Shown here in pieces: positions 41,677 through 49,890 of a stretch of 64,000 nucleotides of DNA; position 1 is the stretch's first letter; each line of letters starts with the position of its first letter. The notes under the pieces were generated by a model. The model saw only the letters and a program-made list of their open reading frames with translations. It made no database searches and had not been told where the DNA came from. A program made the position numbers and the translations under genes. Origin of the DNA: a virus; IMG/VR virus record IMGVR_UViG_3300009128_001633, positions 1 through 64,000 of that record; one strand, written 5' to 3'.

Positions 41677-43570
41677 TTGCTTCCCCCAACATTTCATCTA
41701 ATTTTTGTAGAGTGTTAAAAAATTTTGGATATAATATATCAATTACACTTCTCATATTCTCAACCCTTGGATATTCATGAGCAAAATGCATAATATAAGC
41801 TTCTGTTTTATTTGGATTTTGACCTCTGGAAGTAAACCCATTTATTTCCATACCATTAAACTTTTTATCAAGTGGAAAAAACTTATACCCATTTCTAAAT
41901 AAATTAAAGTTCAAAAGAGTCTGGTCTTTAAATTGAGAATTAAACCTTTCTCTTAACTCTGGATTACTAAACAGACCTTTATGGTGTTTAGAAAATAACA
42001 ACACTCCAGAATTGAAGTATCCAGAATGCCAACCAACAAAACCTAATGCTCTTTGAACTTCCATTGCTTCATCGTATCTATTTAGATTACCCCATATACC
42101 ATCAAAATTATCTGCAACAGCAGCAACATGATCGAAAGGTACTATATTAAATAAATCTGGACAATCAGGATGAATAACTATGTCTACATCTAAATATAAT
42201 ATCCTATCATATTTATCCAAAAACTCAGCCATTTGAAATTTTTCTAAATTTGGGTACATGCCATTAATTTTTTCATCATCAATTACTATAACCTCTGCAT
42301 TTGTCTTACTACCATAATTCATAAAACAATCTAGCGTAACCCCCAACATCTCTTTTGCTTCATCACCAATAGCCAACGTAACTATTGCTCTTTTTTCATC
42401 TACATCATGCTCAAGTTGTTTAGACTTAGGTGTCATATGCTTTGTTACACTATATAATGGCAATAACTCATTGTTAATTGTATCAACAATAACATCTGGC
42501 TCTATAACCACTAAACATGGACTATAGCCATCGGATAGAGCATGACGACATGGTCTATTGCCATGCAAAAAACATGGAGAACAGTTTGTCGCACCATCAA
42601 TACCTATTGCATTATCGAAATATTTAATCCTGAGTTCACTTGGTATCGGACCAAATAATCCAATCATTGGTTTGTTAAGTGCTCCCGCTATATGTAACCC
42701 CGAAGTGTCTGCCCCAACAAATATGTTACAACAATTTATTATTGAAAATAAATGTTTTAAAGAAAGACAATGACGAGCAAAGTTAAATGACATCTTTTCG
42801 TCACACATATCGTATCTATTTATTAATTCAGTAACATTAGGTTCACCTATTATTACTGTTTTTATATCTTGTGCGTTCAATAGTGAAACGAGATGCTTGA
42901 ATTTTTCTAACGGATAATTCCTCAATATTGTTGAAGTTTGTAACTGAATCCCAACAACAGGATAACCTTCAGCTAAACCCAATCCTTCAAAAGTTATTGC
43001 CACATCATGATCTATGTCAGGGTTGAAATGTATTTCAGGTATTTTATCGATTCTTGGAAAATCATCATGATTCATTGAGAACGCTTTTATAAACAAATCA
43101 TAAATATTTATAGTAGTTGAATCCACTGTTTTTGTTTCAACTAAACCTTGAAAAAATATTGTATAATCTGATTCGTTTACTATTTCGAGTGGATATGGTA
43201 GGTGTACATATTTGTCAACAAAAGGATTGTTGACAAACAATTCACTGTACATTTCAGAACTGCCAACTATAACTTTACACGAAGGATTTCTTTTCTTTAT
43301 GATTTTAATAGGGACCATCATTGCCATAAGGTCCCCAATACCAGAAGTTCTAAAAGCAAATATTGTTTTACCTTCTAAATTCTGACCAGTATATGGCTTC
43401 ATGTATTTATAAAAACTAAGTTCTTCACTTATAGCCCTTTCACCATATACAAGCTTTATTTCTGTTATCAACCTTTCATCCAAAATGTAAAACTTGCCCT
43501 TATCGACCTTAGTTGAGTCTCCCTTCGACAGAGGTAAATCTATATCTGTCGTAAATGAAAATATTCTCAT
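41666..43570 (-). CDS. Fusion of GT9 (heptosyltransferase-like) and GT8 glycosyltransferases
   Basis: A 634-residue protein. Residues 1-375 match GT9: FAFRTSGIGDLMAMMVPIKI, GVQ-like donor region, and FVGADTSGLHIAGALNKPMI, then GLFGPIPSELR, with a Cys-rich insert (CSPCFLHGNRPC). Residues 390-634 match GT8: AIVTLAIGDEAKEMLGVTLD, the DxD motif in RILYLDVDIVIHPDCPDLF, and GFVGWHSGYFNSGVLLFSK. Such a fusion would make two linkages with one protein. It is the first gene of the main island on the - strand and follows a small hypothetical gene. Confidence 0.8.
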   Translation of the reverse strand: MRIFSFTTDIDLPLSKGDSTKVDKGKFYILDERLITEIKLVYGERAISEELSFYKYMKPYTGQNLEGKTIFAFRTSGIGDLMAMMVPIKIIKKRNPSCKVIVGSSEMYSELFVNNPFVDKYVHLPYPLEIVNESDYTIFFQGLVETKTVDSTTINIYDLFIKAFSMNHDDFPRIDKIPEIHFNPDIDHDVAITFEGLGLAEGYPVVGIQLQTSTILRNYPLEKFKHLVSLLNAQDIKTVIIGEPNVTELINRYDMCDEKMSFNFARHCLSLKHLFSIINCCNIFVGADTSGLHIAGALNKPMIGLFGPIPSELRIKYFDNAIGIDGATNCSPCFLHGNRPCRHALSDGYSPCLVVIEPDVIVDTINNELLPLYSVTKHMTPKSKQLEHDVDEKRAIVTLAIGDEAKEMLGVTLDCFMNYGSKTNAEVIVIDDEKINGMYPNLEKFQMAEFLDKYDRILYLDVDIVIHPDCPDLFNIVPFDHVAAVADNFDGIWGNLNRYDEAMEVQRALGFVGWHSGYFNSGVLLFSKHHKGLFSNPELRERFNSQFKDQTLLNFNLFRNGYKFFPLDKKFNGMEINGFTSRGQNPNKTEAYIMHFAHEYPRVENMRSVIDILYPKFFNTLQKLDEMLGEANGK

Positions 43571-43579
43571 TTTGCCCTC

Positions 43580-43945
43580 CTAACTTAAATTGTATTTAAT
43601 TATCTCTATATCCCCATTCACCACCCCCTCTTGACTTACAATAATTTCATTAGACATATATGTTGCGAATCTATTAACTATTATCTGATGTGGCATGTTT
43701 AAGACATCAGATAATAGTTTTAACAAAGAATTTGCAATAACACTTTGAATTGAGCATTCCCTACGCAACTGAACAAAACCTTCTTTCATGTCAAGACTAT
43801 CTTGTGTAGATGAGATTTTAAAATTAACAAAATCTCTAGCAATTACTGATATCATTTGATTCGTTCTATAGTCAGATTCAGTTCTACTAAGACTTTTTGA
43901 TCTTGGCGGTTTTTTCTTTCCAACTTTACTCCTATTTTTACCCAT
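43580..43945 (-). CDS. Hypothetical protein
   Basis: A 121-residue protein with a very basic N-terminus (about 25 residues, KNRSKVGKKKPPRSKSLSR) followed by a mixed alpha/beta part. No motif is recognised. It is co-directional between the putative lysis region and the glycosylation island and may be virion- or lysis-associated. Confidence 0.5.
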   Translation of the reverse strand: MGKNRSKVGKKKPPRSKSLSRTESDYRTNQMISVIARDFVNFKISSTQDSLDMKEGFVQLRRECSIQSVIANSLLKLLSDVLNMPHQIIVNRFATYMSNEIIVSQEGVVNGDIEIIKYNLS

Positions 43946-43964
43946 ATCGCCCTCCTAAAGTTAA

Positions 43965-44198
43965 TCAATAACTTTCTAACTTTTTTTCCTTCTTCGGCTC
44001 TTCACTTAGCATATTGTATAATTTCTCTATATTTTTTACAGAATCGTTACCTTCGAATCCAACAGAGATTTGCATACCTGCTGGAGTATATGTCTTTGTA
44101 ATATGAGCTTTTTCAACACGCTCACCCTTAAACAATACAGTAAAACATCCAGATAACAATAACGACAATAATATTATACTAAGCAGTAATTTTTTCAT
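43965..44198 (-). CDS. Small lipoprotein
   Basis: A 77-residue protein with a typical lipoprotein signal. MKKLLLSIILLSLLLSGC has a basic N-terminus, a hydrophobic core and a lipobox (LSGC, Cys18). The mature part of about 60 residues is polar and charged. Small phage lipoproteins can be outer spanins, and this one lies near the putative lysis genes, but no proline-rich spanin signature is seen. It overlaps the previous gene by 20 nt. Confidence 0.75.
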   Translation of the reverse strand: MKKLLLSIILLSLLLSGCFTVLFKGERVEKAHITKTYTPAGMQISVGFEGNDSVKNIEKLYNMLSEEPKKEKKLESY

Positions 44199-44955
44199 AA
44201 TATTCTATTAACACTCCTATTACGCCGACCTTCTGACCATAATCATCGTTACCATCATGATCTCTATAGAGTTTCAACATAACAGTTTCACCCGCTACTA
44301 AATCTGTCACTGTAACTGTATTACTTAATGGAGTCATAAAAATATCATATTGAGCATGTGTCATTCCAGTTTCATTAGAAGCAATCTCATCACCAAATGT
44401 ACCATTCAAAGAATCTCCATCTCCTATTGAATATCCACTTAGTTTAAATTCAACTTCTTCGTTGCTGGGACCAGTCGCATTGGTTACTAAACATTTGACA
44501 ATGAATTTTATTCCTGAAGATGCTATGATATTGGTTGGCACTTCCCACCCATAAACTAGATCCTCACTAGAATCATTAGCAAAAGTTCTAGCAGATATAG
44601 CACCATTACCACTTGTGTAATTAGAAGCACTATCCGGCGGAGAAGATCCGTTTAGCCAATCTCTTACGGGAATAAAACTATACGTCTTTCGTATAGTTAC
44701 AGGGCCAACAGAAGTCCAATCTGTTCCATTCCATGCCACTTCGTCATTAGCATAGAATGATTGACCAGTGTTTGTCTTAGTACCGTCGTTATCTGTAACA
44801 TCAGCGGTTACTCTATAAAACCAACCAGTTTCAACAGCGGCAGATGTTGGAAAATCAGCAGCAACACCAATTGCGCCCTTAAACTGTAAAGGAGAAGATA
44901 TGTTCTGGACTTGATCAAAACTTCCAGAAATTGGATTTATCGTATGCTTTTTCAT
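44179..44955 (-). CDS. Virion surface or tail protein (jelly-roll-like C-terminal module)
   Basis: A 258-residue protein with an N-terminal segment starting KKHTINPISGSFDQVQNIS (typical for phage structural proteins carrying repeated parameter strings), a middle FYANDEVAWNGTDWTSV repeat-like stretch, and a C-terminal beta-rich module. That module shares its general layout (S-x-x-D-x-L-x-G-T-x-G, then T-V-x-D-L-x-x-G-E-x-V-x-L-K-L-Y-R) with the fibre proteins at 56280-58311. It probably decorates the virion. Confidence 0.55.
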   Translation of the reverse strand: MKKHTINPISGSFDQVQNISSPLQFKGAIGVAADFPTSAAVETGWFYRVTADVTDNDGTKTNTGQSFYANDEVAWNGTDWTSVGPVTIRKTYSFIPVRDWLNGSSPPDSASNYTSGNGAISARTFANDSSEDLVYGWEVPTNIIASSGIKFIVKCLVTNATGPSNEEVEFKLSGYSIGDGDSLNGTFGDEIASNETGMTHAQYDIFMTPLSNTVTVTDLVAGETVMLKLYRDHDGNDDYGQKVGVIGVLIEYYEKITA

Positions 44956-44966
44956 TTATATACCTC

Positions 44967-45194
44967 CTAACTATAGGAATATCCTGCTCTTTCATCCCAC
45001 TCTTTGTCAAACTCATTAGTACCATCTGCAAATTGAACATCTGTGACGTTGCCATCACCATCAACTGTTACTTTTCTAATTTGCCATTCTGTATCACTTG
45101 TGGCAGTTCCTGGAGCAGCATATCCTATATAAACAGGATTACCACCAGAATACGTCGCTTTCATAGTCAGTGAAGTCTCTTGAAACGGTAACAT
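44967..45194 (-). CDS. Small conserved virion-associated protein
   Basis: A 75-residue beta-rich protein (YSGGNPVYIGYAAPGTATS, then TEWQIRKVTVDGDGNVTDV). Similar short proteins are seen beside fibre genes in phages. The ribosome binding site is strong (AAAGGAGGTGG). The 67-nt gap upstream contains AT-rich sequence that may hold a promoter, but no consensus can be named. Its function is unknown. Confidence 0.6.
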   Translation of the reverse strand: MLPFQETSLTMKATYSGGNPVYIGYAAPGTATSDTEWQIRKVTVDGDGNVTDVQFADGTNEFDKEWDERAGYSYS

Positions 45195-45261
45195 TTTTCC
45201 ACCTCCTTTAAATTAGTATAATATAGTTAATATACAAGTTAAGAAGCTAATTTATAATAAA

Positions 45262-45909
45262 TTAATTTTTCAAATTCCCATCATTCAATCGCATCATGAA
45301 CTTAGCTATCCTTCTATCTGAAAACCACCATGACACACAAGTTACTGTCAAATAAATAGCAGCATCAACAGATAACATCACTATTTTAACAGCTTGTTCA
45401 ACAGTCCATTGATGATTAGAAACTTTTAATATGCCCAATGCTTCCGTTAATATTTTACCAAAAACAATAATAAGAAAAATTGTAATTCCAGGTCTCATTA
45501 AGTGTTTTATGAAATCAACAAGTCCGAAAGCAAAAGCAACAATAGTGGCAATTGGAATTGTAAAATATCTAGGCCATCCCTCTACTTCCATCATCTTAGT
45601 CATAAAAGAAGCCTTAAACAAAGAAACCATAGCATTCTTTTGACTTTGCATAAATGATTCAGCTTCTTTAAGATTAATAGCACCTTCAATTTCTGACTTC
45701 TTGATCTGCATATTCATATCAGCTTCGGCCATAGCATAAATATGATCTTGTCTATCTGCCTTAATTTCAAGCTCTTTCAACTCCATCTTTTGCTTGTGAG
45801 CCTGTTTTTGTTTGAAATAGTTAAATATGTTGGAGAACAATGATCCAAAAATACCAGTTACGACTCCTCCAACAGGTCCACCGAAAATAGTTGCTAATGT
45901 TGATAACAT
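45262..45909 (-). CDS. Holin-like membrane protein
   Basis: A 215-residue protein. A Gly-rich N-terminus (ATIFGGPVGGVVTGIFGSLF) is followed by a charged coiled coil (about residues 33-85) and three membrane segments: FTIPIATIVAFAFGLVDFI, GITIFLIIVFGKILTEALGIL and VKIVMLSVDAAIYLTVTCVS. The arrangement resembles phage membrane proteins of lysis cassettes. It directly precedes (1 nt) a DUF5675-like gene, as in a lysis cassette. The assignment is by topology and position only. Confidence 0.5.
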   Translation of the reverse strand: MLSTLATIFGGPVGGVVTGIFGSLFSNIFNYFKQKQAHKQKMELKELEIKADRQDHIYAMAEADMNMQIKKSEIEGAINLKEAESFMQSQKNAMVSLFKASFMTKMMEVEGWPRYFTIPIATIVAFAFGLVDFIKHLMRPGITIFLIIVFGKILTEALGILKVSNHQWTVEQAVKIVMLSVDAAIYLTVTCVSWWFSDRRIAKFMMRLNDGNLKN

Positions 45910-46328
45910 TAGAATTCCTCCCTTATTTTAAGTAAATACGTTTCACCGCACATAATTCTCATAAACTTCTTTACTATTGGGCGAGAACACAAAACAGCTT
46001 CTTGCCCTTTTAGCTTTCCAAGATATTTTCCTAATAACTGGCATCCATTTGTATGTGTAAATAATCCTAAAGAAACATCTCCACATAGATTCCCAGAATG
46101 TTGTAATATATATAATCTGCCGGGAACATTTGTAATATGATAAGTTATCCCATATTTAGGAGATTCTCTTAGCTTAACCAAATAATCTCCTACTGGAATG
46201 CAAGATATACTTCTTACATTATTTCTCCATGGCAATTCACCAACAAAAAAAGAAAACTCAGGAATTATAATACGACCAAACGTCCCATGATCTGATTTTT
46301 TGATTCTTATGTGTATTACTTCTATCAT
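45909..46328 (-). CDS. DUF5675-like protein (lysis region)
   Basis: A 139-residue protein. The arrangement resembles DUF5675, with LPWRNNVRSISCIPVGDYLV near the N-terminus and YGITYHITNVPGRLYILQHS. The latter ends in the G-x-x-x-I-H-x-G-N-like region (QHSGNLCGD) and CQLLGKYLG. The family is common in phages close to lysis genes; the activity is not established. The start is ATG 46328, which overlaps the stop of the preceding gene; AGGGG lies upstream. Confidence 0.65.
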   Translation of the reverse strand: MIEVIHIRIKKSDHGTFGRIIIPEFSFFVGELPWRNNVRSISCIPVGDYLVKLRESPKYGITYHITNVPGRLYILQHSGNLCGDVSLGLFTHTNGCQLLGKYLGKLKGQEAVLCSRPIVKKFMRIMCGETYLLKIREEF

Positions 46329-46726
46329 TATATATCCCCTAGACATTCTGGTTTAACACTAAGTGCAGATGGATAAGGAGACCCGTTAAAAAATTTATCA
46401 ACTTTTCTATCAAAATCACTATCAATGTATAAAAATTTTAGTTTATAATCAAATATAACAAAAGGTTGTTTCATTTTAACTCCATTACAAACAAGAAAAA
46501 CAGCATTAAAAGCACAATTATCATTTTTATCATGATAATGATGCAATATTGCATCATTAGGACTTATATTACGAACTAGACTAGTGAAAACAATATTATA
46601 TCCACTAAGATCTGGCATAAAACGTTTATCAGAAGAATCAACATTATGTGGAGATGAAAAAACTATGAAGGGATAAAAAAAACATAAAAACAAAATAAAC
46701 AACGAAAATCTTTTTAAAGTACACAT
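46328..46726 (-). CDS. Secreted hypothetical protein
   Basis: A 132-residue protein with a signal sequence (LKRFSLFILFLCFFYPFIVFSS, residues 4-25) likely cleaved after FSS-P. The mature domain is compact with few recognisable features and two Cys (CAF...VCNG). It is probably exported to the periplasm. It is placed in the putative lysis region, translationally coupled to the DUF5675-like gene. Confidence 0.55.
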   Translation of the reverse strand: MCTLKRFSLFILFLCFFYPFIVFSSPHNVDSSDKRFMPDLSGYNIVFTSLVRNISPNDAILHHYHDKNDNCAFNAVFLVCNGVKMKQPFVIFDYKLKFLYIDSDFDRKVDKFFNGSPYPSALSVKPECLGDI

Positions 46727-46752
46727 AGTTATATCTCCTGTTTTGCTATGAA

Positions 46753-47229
46753 CTATCTTATGTTTTTGTTACTAAAAAACTTAAATATTTTTTCATATTT
46801 TTTTACAATCCATCTACTAAAACCATTAGCAATTTTTAAATCTCTTAATCTACAATAAATATGCAATGGATTTAAAAAATGACTAAAACCACCTTTCCTT
46901 AAAACAAATTTCTCAAGAAACATACGATAAATCATTGTGATCATTATTAAAAATGTACCAATCACAATAAATAAATCTTTTACTTTCCAATACCATCTAT
47001 GCAAAAAATCAAAATCATAAAACGTACTTCCAATTCTACCGTAAACTAACATGTAATAATGTAATACAATCCCCGCCATGGTTATTCCTACAGAAAAATA
47101 TACATGACCAATACTTCCACGTTTAACCCATTTTCTTGTCCAATCCCAAACAAACAAACATAAAGTTATATAAGAAAACAAAGATATTGAAATATAACTC
47201 CAAAGAGTCCAATCATTTAGCACATCCAT
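46753..47229 (-). CDS. Three-span membrane protein
   Basis: A 158-residue protein with three clear hydrophobic segments: YISISLFSYITLCLFVWDW, VYFSVGITMAGIVLHYYMLV and LFIVIGTFLIMITMIYRMF. The C-terminal quarter is basic and cytosolic by the positive-inside rule. The start is ATG 47229 after GGGGGAGG. Holin or another membrane-disturbing role is possible, but there is no family match. Confidence 0.55.
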   Translation of the reverse strand: MDVLNDWTLWSYISISLFSYITLCLFVWDWTRKWVKRGSIGHVYFSVGITMAGIVLHYYMLVYGRIGSTFYDFDFLHRWYWKVKDLFIVIGTFLIMITMIYRMFLEKFVLRKGGFSHFLNPLHIYCRLRDLKIANGFSRWIVKKYEKIFKFFSNKNIR

Positions 47230-47404
47230 TAGACATCCTCCCCCACTTATTTTCACCATTAAGAGTAACTTCAGCATTCTCTAATAAACAGTTAGCATTT
47301 TTAATCGATTTTTTTGTTTCACTTATGACCTTTAACACTTCTTCTCTTGATGTTCTTAAAGGCTTCCTCCACAAATGAAATTCTATATTCCCAAATAGTT
47401 TCAT
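47213..47404 (-). CDS. Small hypothetical protein
   Basis: A 63-residue polar protein with a helical middle (SREEVLKVISETKKSIKNAN). It overlaps the start of the membrane protein gene and follows another small membrane protein gene. No function can be assigned. Confidence 0.5.
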   Translation of the reverse strand: MKLFGNIEFHLWRKPLRTSREEVLKVISETKKSIKNANCLLENAEVTLNGENKWGRMSNGCAK

Positions 47405-47419
47405 TTTTCGTTAACTCCT

Positions 47420-47644
47420 TTACGGTTTTTGGATGACTTTCATAATACCATCAAGTACACCTGAAAAATGATCTACCGAAGTCCTAACATCCTTAAATGT
47501 ATCCTGCATATCACCAATGGTACTCCAAGCCTTATCAGCTTCTTTTTCTCTTGCTTTTTCTTGCCAATATATAACAACTAAAAGACAAAACATACCAACA
47601 AGAGGCAATGGAATAACATTAAAAGCATCAGCTAACCATTTCAT
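47420..47644 (-). CDS. Small membrane protein with coiled coil
   Basis: A 74-residue protein with one membrane segment near the N-terminus (NVIPLPLVGMFCLLVVIYW) followed by a charged helical, coiled-coil part (KAREKEADKAWSTIGDMQD). This layout resembles inner-membrane spanins or pinholins. The start is ATG 47644, which has AGGAG at proper spacing; ATG 47650 is too close to it. It lies in the putative lysis region. Confidence 0.5.
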   Translation of the reverse strand: MKWLADAFNVIPLPLVGMFCLLVVIYWQEKAREKEADKAWSTIGDMQDTFKDVRTSVDHFSGVLDGIMKVIQKP

Positions 47645-47653
47645 AAACATCTC

Positions 47654-47854
47654 CTATATTACAAACATTTTACCATTCTCTGTTATGTCAATTGTGGCAG
47701 TTTCAACTATGAATTCTCCACCGACTATTAGCTGTTCATATTCATCTATTGTTAATGTTCCACTTGCTATTTTCCAATCCGTCACATTTTCAGCAGCATG
47801 TTCATCAGCATCTAATGTGCCATCAATGTCAAGAGATGTAGTTTGTATAGCCAT
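47654..47854 (-). CDS. Small structural-type protein (MAIQTT start)
   Basis: A 66-residue acidic protein, MAIQTTSLDIDGTLDADEHA, then a beta-strand region. The N-terminal MAIQTT is shared with the coiled-coil protein at 51655-52185, suggesting common ancestry of these N-terminal anchors. It is likely a minor virion component. The gene follows the GHKL ATPase gene. Confidence 0.5.
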   Translation of the reverse strand: MAIQTTSLDIDGTLDADEHAAENVTDWKIASGTLTIDEYEQLIVGGEFIVETATIDITENGKMFVI

Positions 47855-47864
47855 AATGAATACC

Positions 47865-49109
47865 TCATAATGATGTCTTACTTAAAACTAATGAACAAAT
47901 ATCAAGAACTGCCTTCAGATGTCTGACTGTAAGTTCTTTTACACCACTTTTCGCTATTGCTAATTCATACAACACAACGAATAACAATTTCTGCAAATCA
48001 TTCAATATCGCAGAATTGATTCTTATTTCCTTACCAACTAATTTAGCATCCGAACTAAGAAAATTATACGGATTAATAACTATGTTTGAATCAACAATGG
48101 CGACCAATTTTCTACAAACACTAAGATTTCCATCTTCATCATCGCTCAGAATACTCTTGCTAATCATAACTTCCTTCTTTTCATCCAATGCTTCAACAAC
48201 TTTAGCATCTGTATTAATAAATTCTGCAAGAATATTTGTTAAATCTTTTGGAAAAGATACAACAACATATTTATCAATTGATTTAAGCCTTTTAGAAGCA
48301 GATTTATCAACAGAAAGAACAGCATTGTTGCCATATTCTTTGTAAAAAGCTTTTTTCCAACGACCAATGTTTTCCTTTTGAATTGAAACTAAATCAGCAC
48401 CATATTCACCTTTTTTAGTCCTGACGGCCTTGTAAAAAGTTCTTATTAGAGAAACATCATCTACGGAAGACCATATATAACCAATACACCTTCTTATATC
48501 ATACGGATCAGCAACATTTCCTTCATCTAATTTTATAAAAGGAGAATTATAACTATATCTATATTGACTTATTCCCTGACAAAATATGTCTCTGACATAC
48601 AAACCTGAAGGTCTTTCTGCAACTATCTGTCCTTTGTTAGAAGAAAAAATTATTCTTTTATCACCTTTCTTAATTATTCTATTTTCAAAAACATCACCAT
48701 TATACCCTTTTATGAAAACAGTTGTTCCATTCTTATGTTTAGCGTTATTTGTATATTCAACAGCAAAAACAGATTCATTTTCTATTTCTTCAACAACAGA
48801 TGATATCAACAAATCACCAGTATGGACTTTGACAACATAACCATTACGCAGAAACACTATCATCGCTATTTTTAAACCTTCTCCATGTTTACCTCTTGGA
48901 TTTTTAATCTTCTTATCCGTAACACCTAATATCAAATGTTTGAAGCTGAAACCATTACCATTATCAAATATGGTGACACCTTCAAGAGATTTTTTAACAA
49001 TAAAATACCCCGCTTCATCAAGCGAATTTTGATAAATCTCTCTAAAAGCTTCCCAAAATCCCCAATTTTTACGATATTGAATGCTTATTGGATATACTAT
49101 TTTCTCCAT
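47865..49109 (-). CDS. GHKL-type ATPase domain protein
   Basis: A 414-residue protein. The N-terminal 150 residues show the Bergerat fold: the N-box FREIYQNSLDEAG (about 21-33, Glu-Asn-Asp), the G1 box VTIFDNGNGF (45-54) and the G2 loop PRGKHGEGLKIAM (71-83). GHKL proteins include Hsp90, MutL, gyrase B and histidine kinases. No kinase H-box or MutL signature is seen. The rest of the protein is unassigned. Its location among structural, lysis and glycosyltransferase genes is unusual. The start follows the GT2 gene by 2 nt. Confidence 0.75.
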   Translation of the reverse strand: MEKIVYPISIQYRKNWGFWEAFREIYQNSLDEAGYFIVKKSLEGVTIFDNGNGFSFKHLILGVTDKKIKNPRGKHGEGLKIAMIVFLRNGYVVKVHTGDLLISSVVEEIENESVFAVEYTNNAKHKNGTTVFIKGYNGDVFENRIIKKGDKRIIFSSNKGQIVAERPSGLYVRDIFCQGISQYRYSYNSPFIKLDEGNVADPYDIRRCIGYIWSSVDDVSLIRTFYKAVRTKKGEYGADLVSIQKENIGRWKKAFYKEYGNNAVLSVDKSASKRLKSIDKYVVVSFPKDLTNILAEFINTDAKVVEALDEKKEVMISKSILSDDEDGNLSVCRKLVAIVDSNIVINPYNFLSSDAKLVGKEIRINSAILNDLQKLLFVVLYELAIAKSGVKELTVRHLKAVLDICSLVLSKTSL

Positions 49110-49111
49110 AA

Positions 49112-49888
49112 CTAATATCTTTCTGGATACTTTTCTTTTAATAAACTTAAATTATGTTTCCGCAATTTCTCATATTCATCATCATTAAACATAATTTTAA
49201 ATGTAGCTTTTGAATGGTGTATTACATAACAACTTAATGCTAATGCTAATTCTAAGCCACTCTGTTCTAATCTCCTTGCATAATCATCGTCATCACCTAG
49301 CCCAACACCAAACCTTTTATCCAAAAGCCCGACCCTCTTGATCGTTTCTCTACGAAATGCGACACAAAAGAAAGCCAACATGCCTCTAATTCTTAAAAAA
49401 GTTGACCCATATTTATCTTCTAAAATCTTATTACATTCTTTGAGATTATTTGGATTATCAAATTTCGGCAAATCATAAACTAGTTTTTCCCTCACCCTAC
49501 CAAAATATTGCCAATCATGATCATTTGAATTAATTGGACCACATGCACCTATGTCCGGATTATTAAGTGGAGACAAAAGTTTTTGAATCCATCCATCACT
49601 AACAACAACATCATTATTCATAAAAATAACATATTTTCCATTAGTAGCTTTTATGCCTTGATTCAAACCACTAATCCACCCTAAATTTACATTATTATTA
49701 ATTACATTCACCCAACTATGCTTCTTTAACCTATCAAGATATTGACACGTACCATCAGTGGAATTATTATTTATAATAGTCAATTTAAAATTCATTCCTC
49801 CACTACCATGAAGCATTGAAGTGATACACCTATGAGTATATTTTAAATTATTCCACACTGGGATTAATATATCTATATAGCTACCCAT
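49112..49888 (-). CDS. GT2 glycosyltransferase
   Basis: A 258-residue GT-A enzyme. N-terminal DILIPVWNNLKYTHRCITSM is typical for family 2. The metal-binding DxD is in YVIFMNNDVVVSD, reading N-N-D-V as in many rhamnosyl or GlcNAc-type enzymes. The later LDKRFGVGLGDDDDYARRLE gives the acidic E/D-D motif of the acceptor region. It lies among tail genes and could glycosylate the nearby fibre proteins. Confidence 0.85.
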   Translation of the reverse strand: MGSYIDILIPVWNNLKYTHRCITSMLHGSGGMNFKLTIINNNSTDGTCQYLDRLKKHSWVNVINNNVNLGWISGLNQGIKATNGKYVIFMNNDVVVSDGWIQKLLSPLNNPDIGACGPINSNDHDWQYFGRVREKLVYDLPKFDNPNNLKECNKILEDKYGSTFLRIRGMLAFFCVAFRRETIKRVGLLDKRFGVGLGDDDDYARRLEQSGLELALALSCYVIHHSKATFKIMFNDDEYEKLRKHNLSLLKEKYPERY

Positions 49889-49890
49889 TT

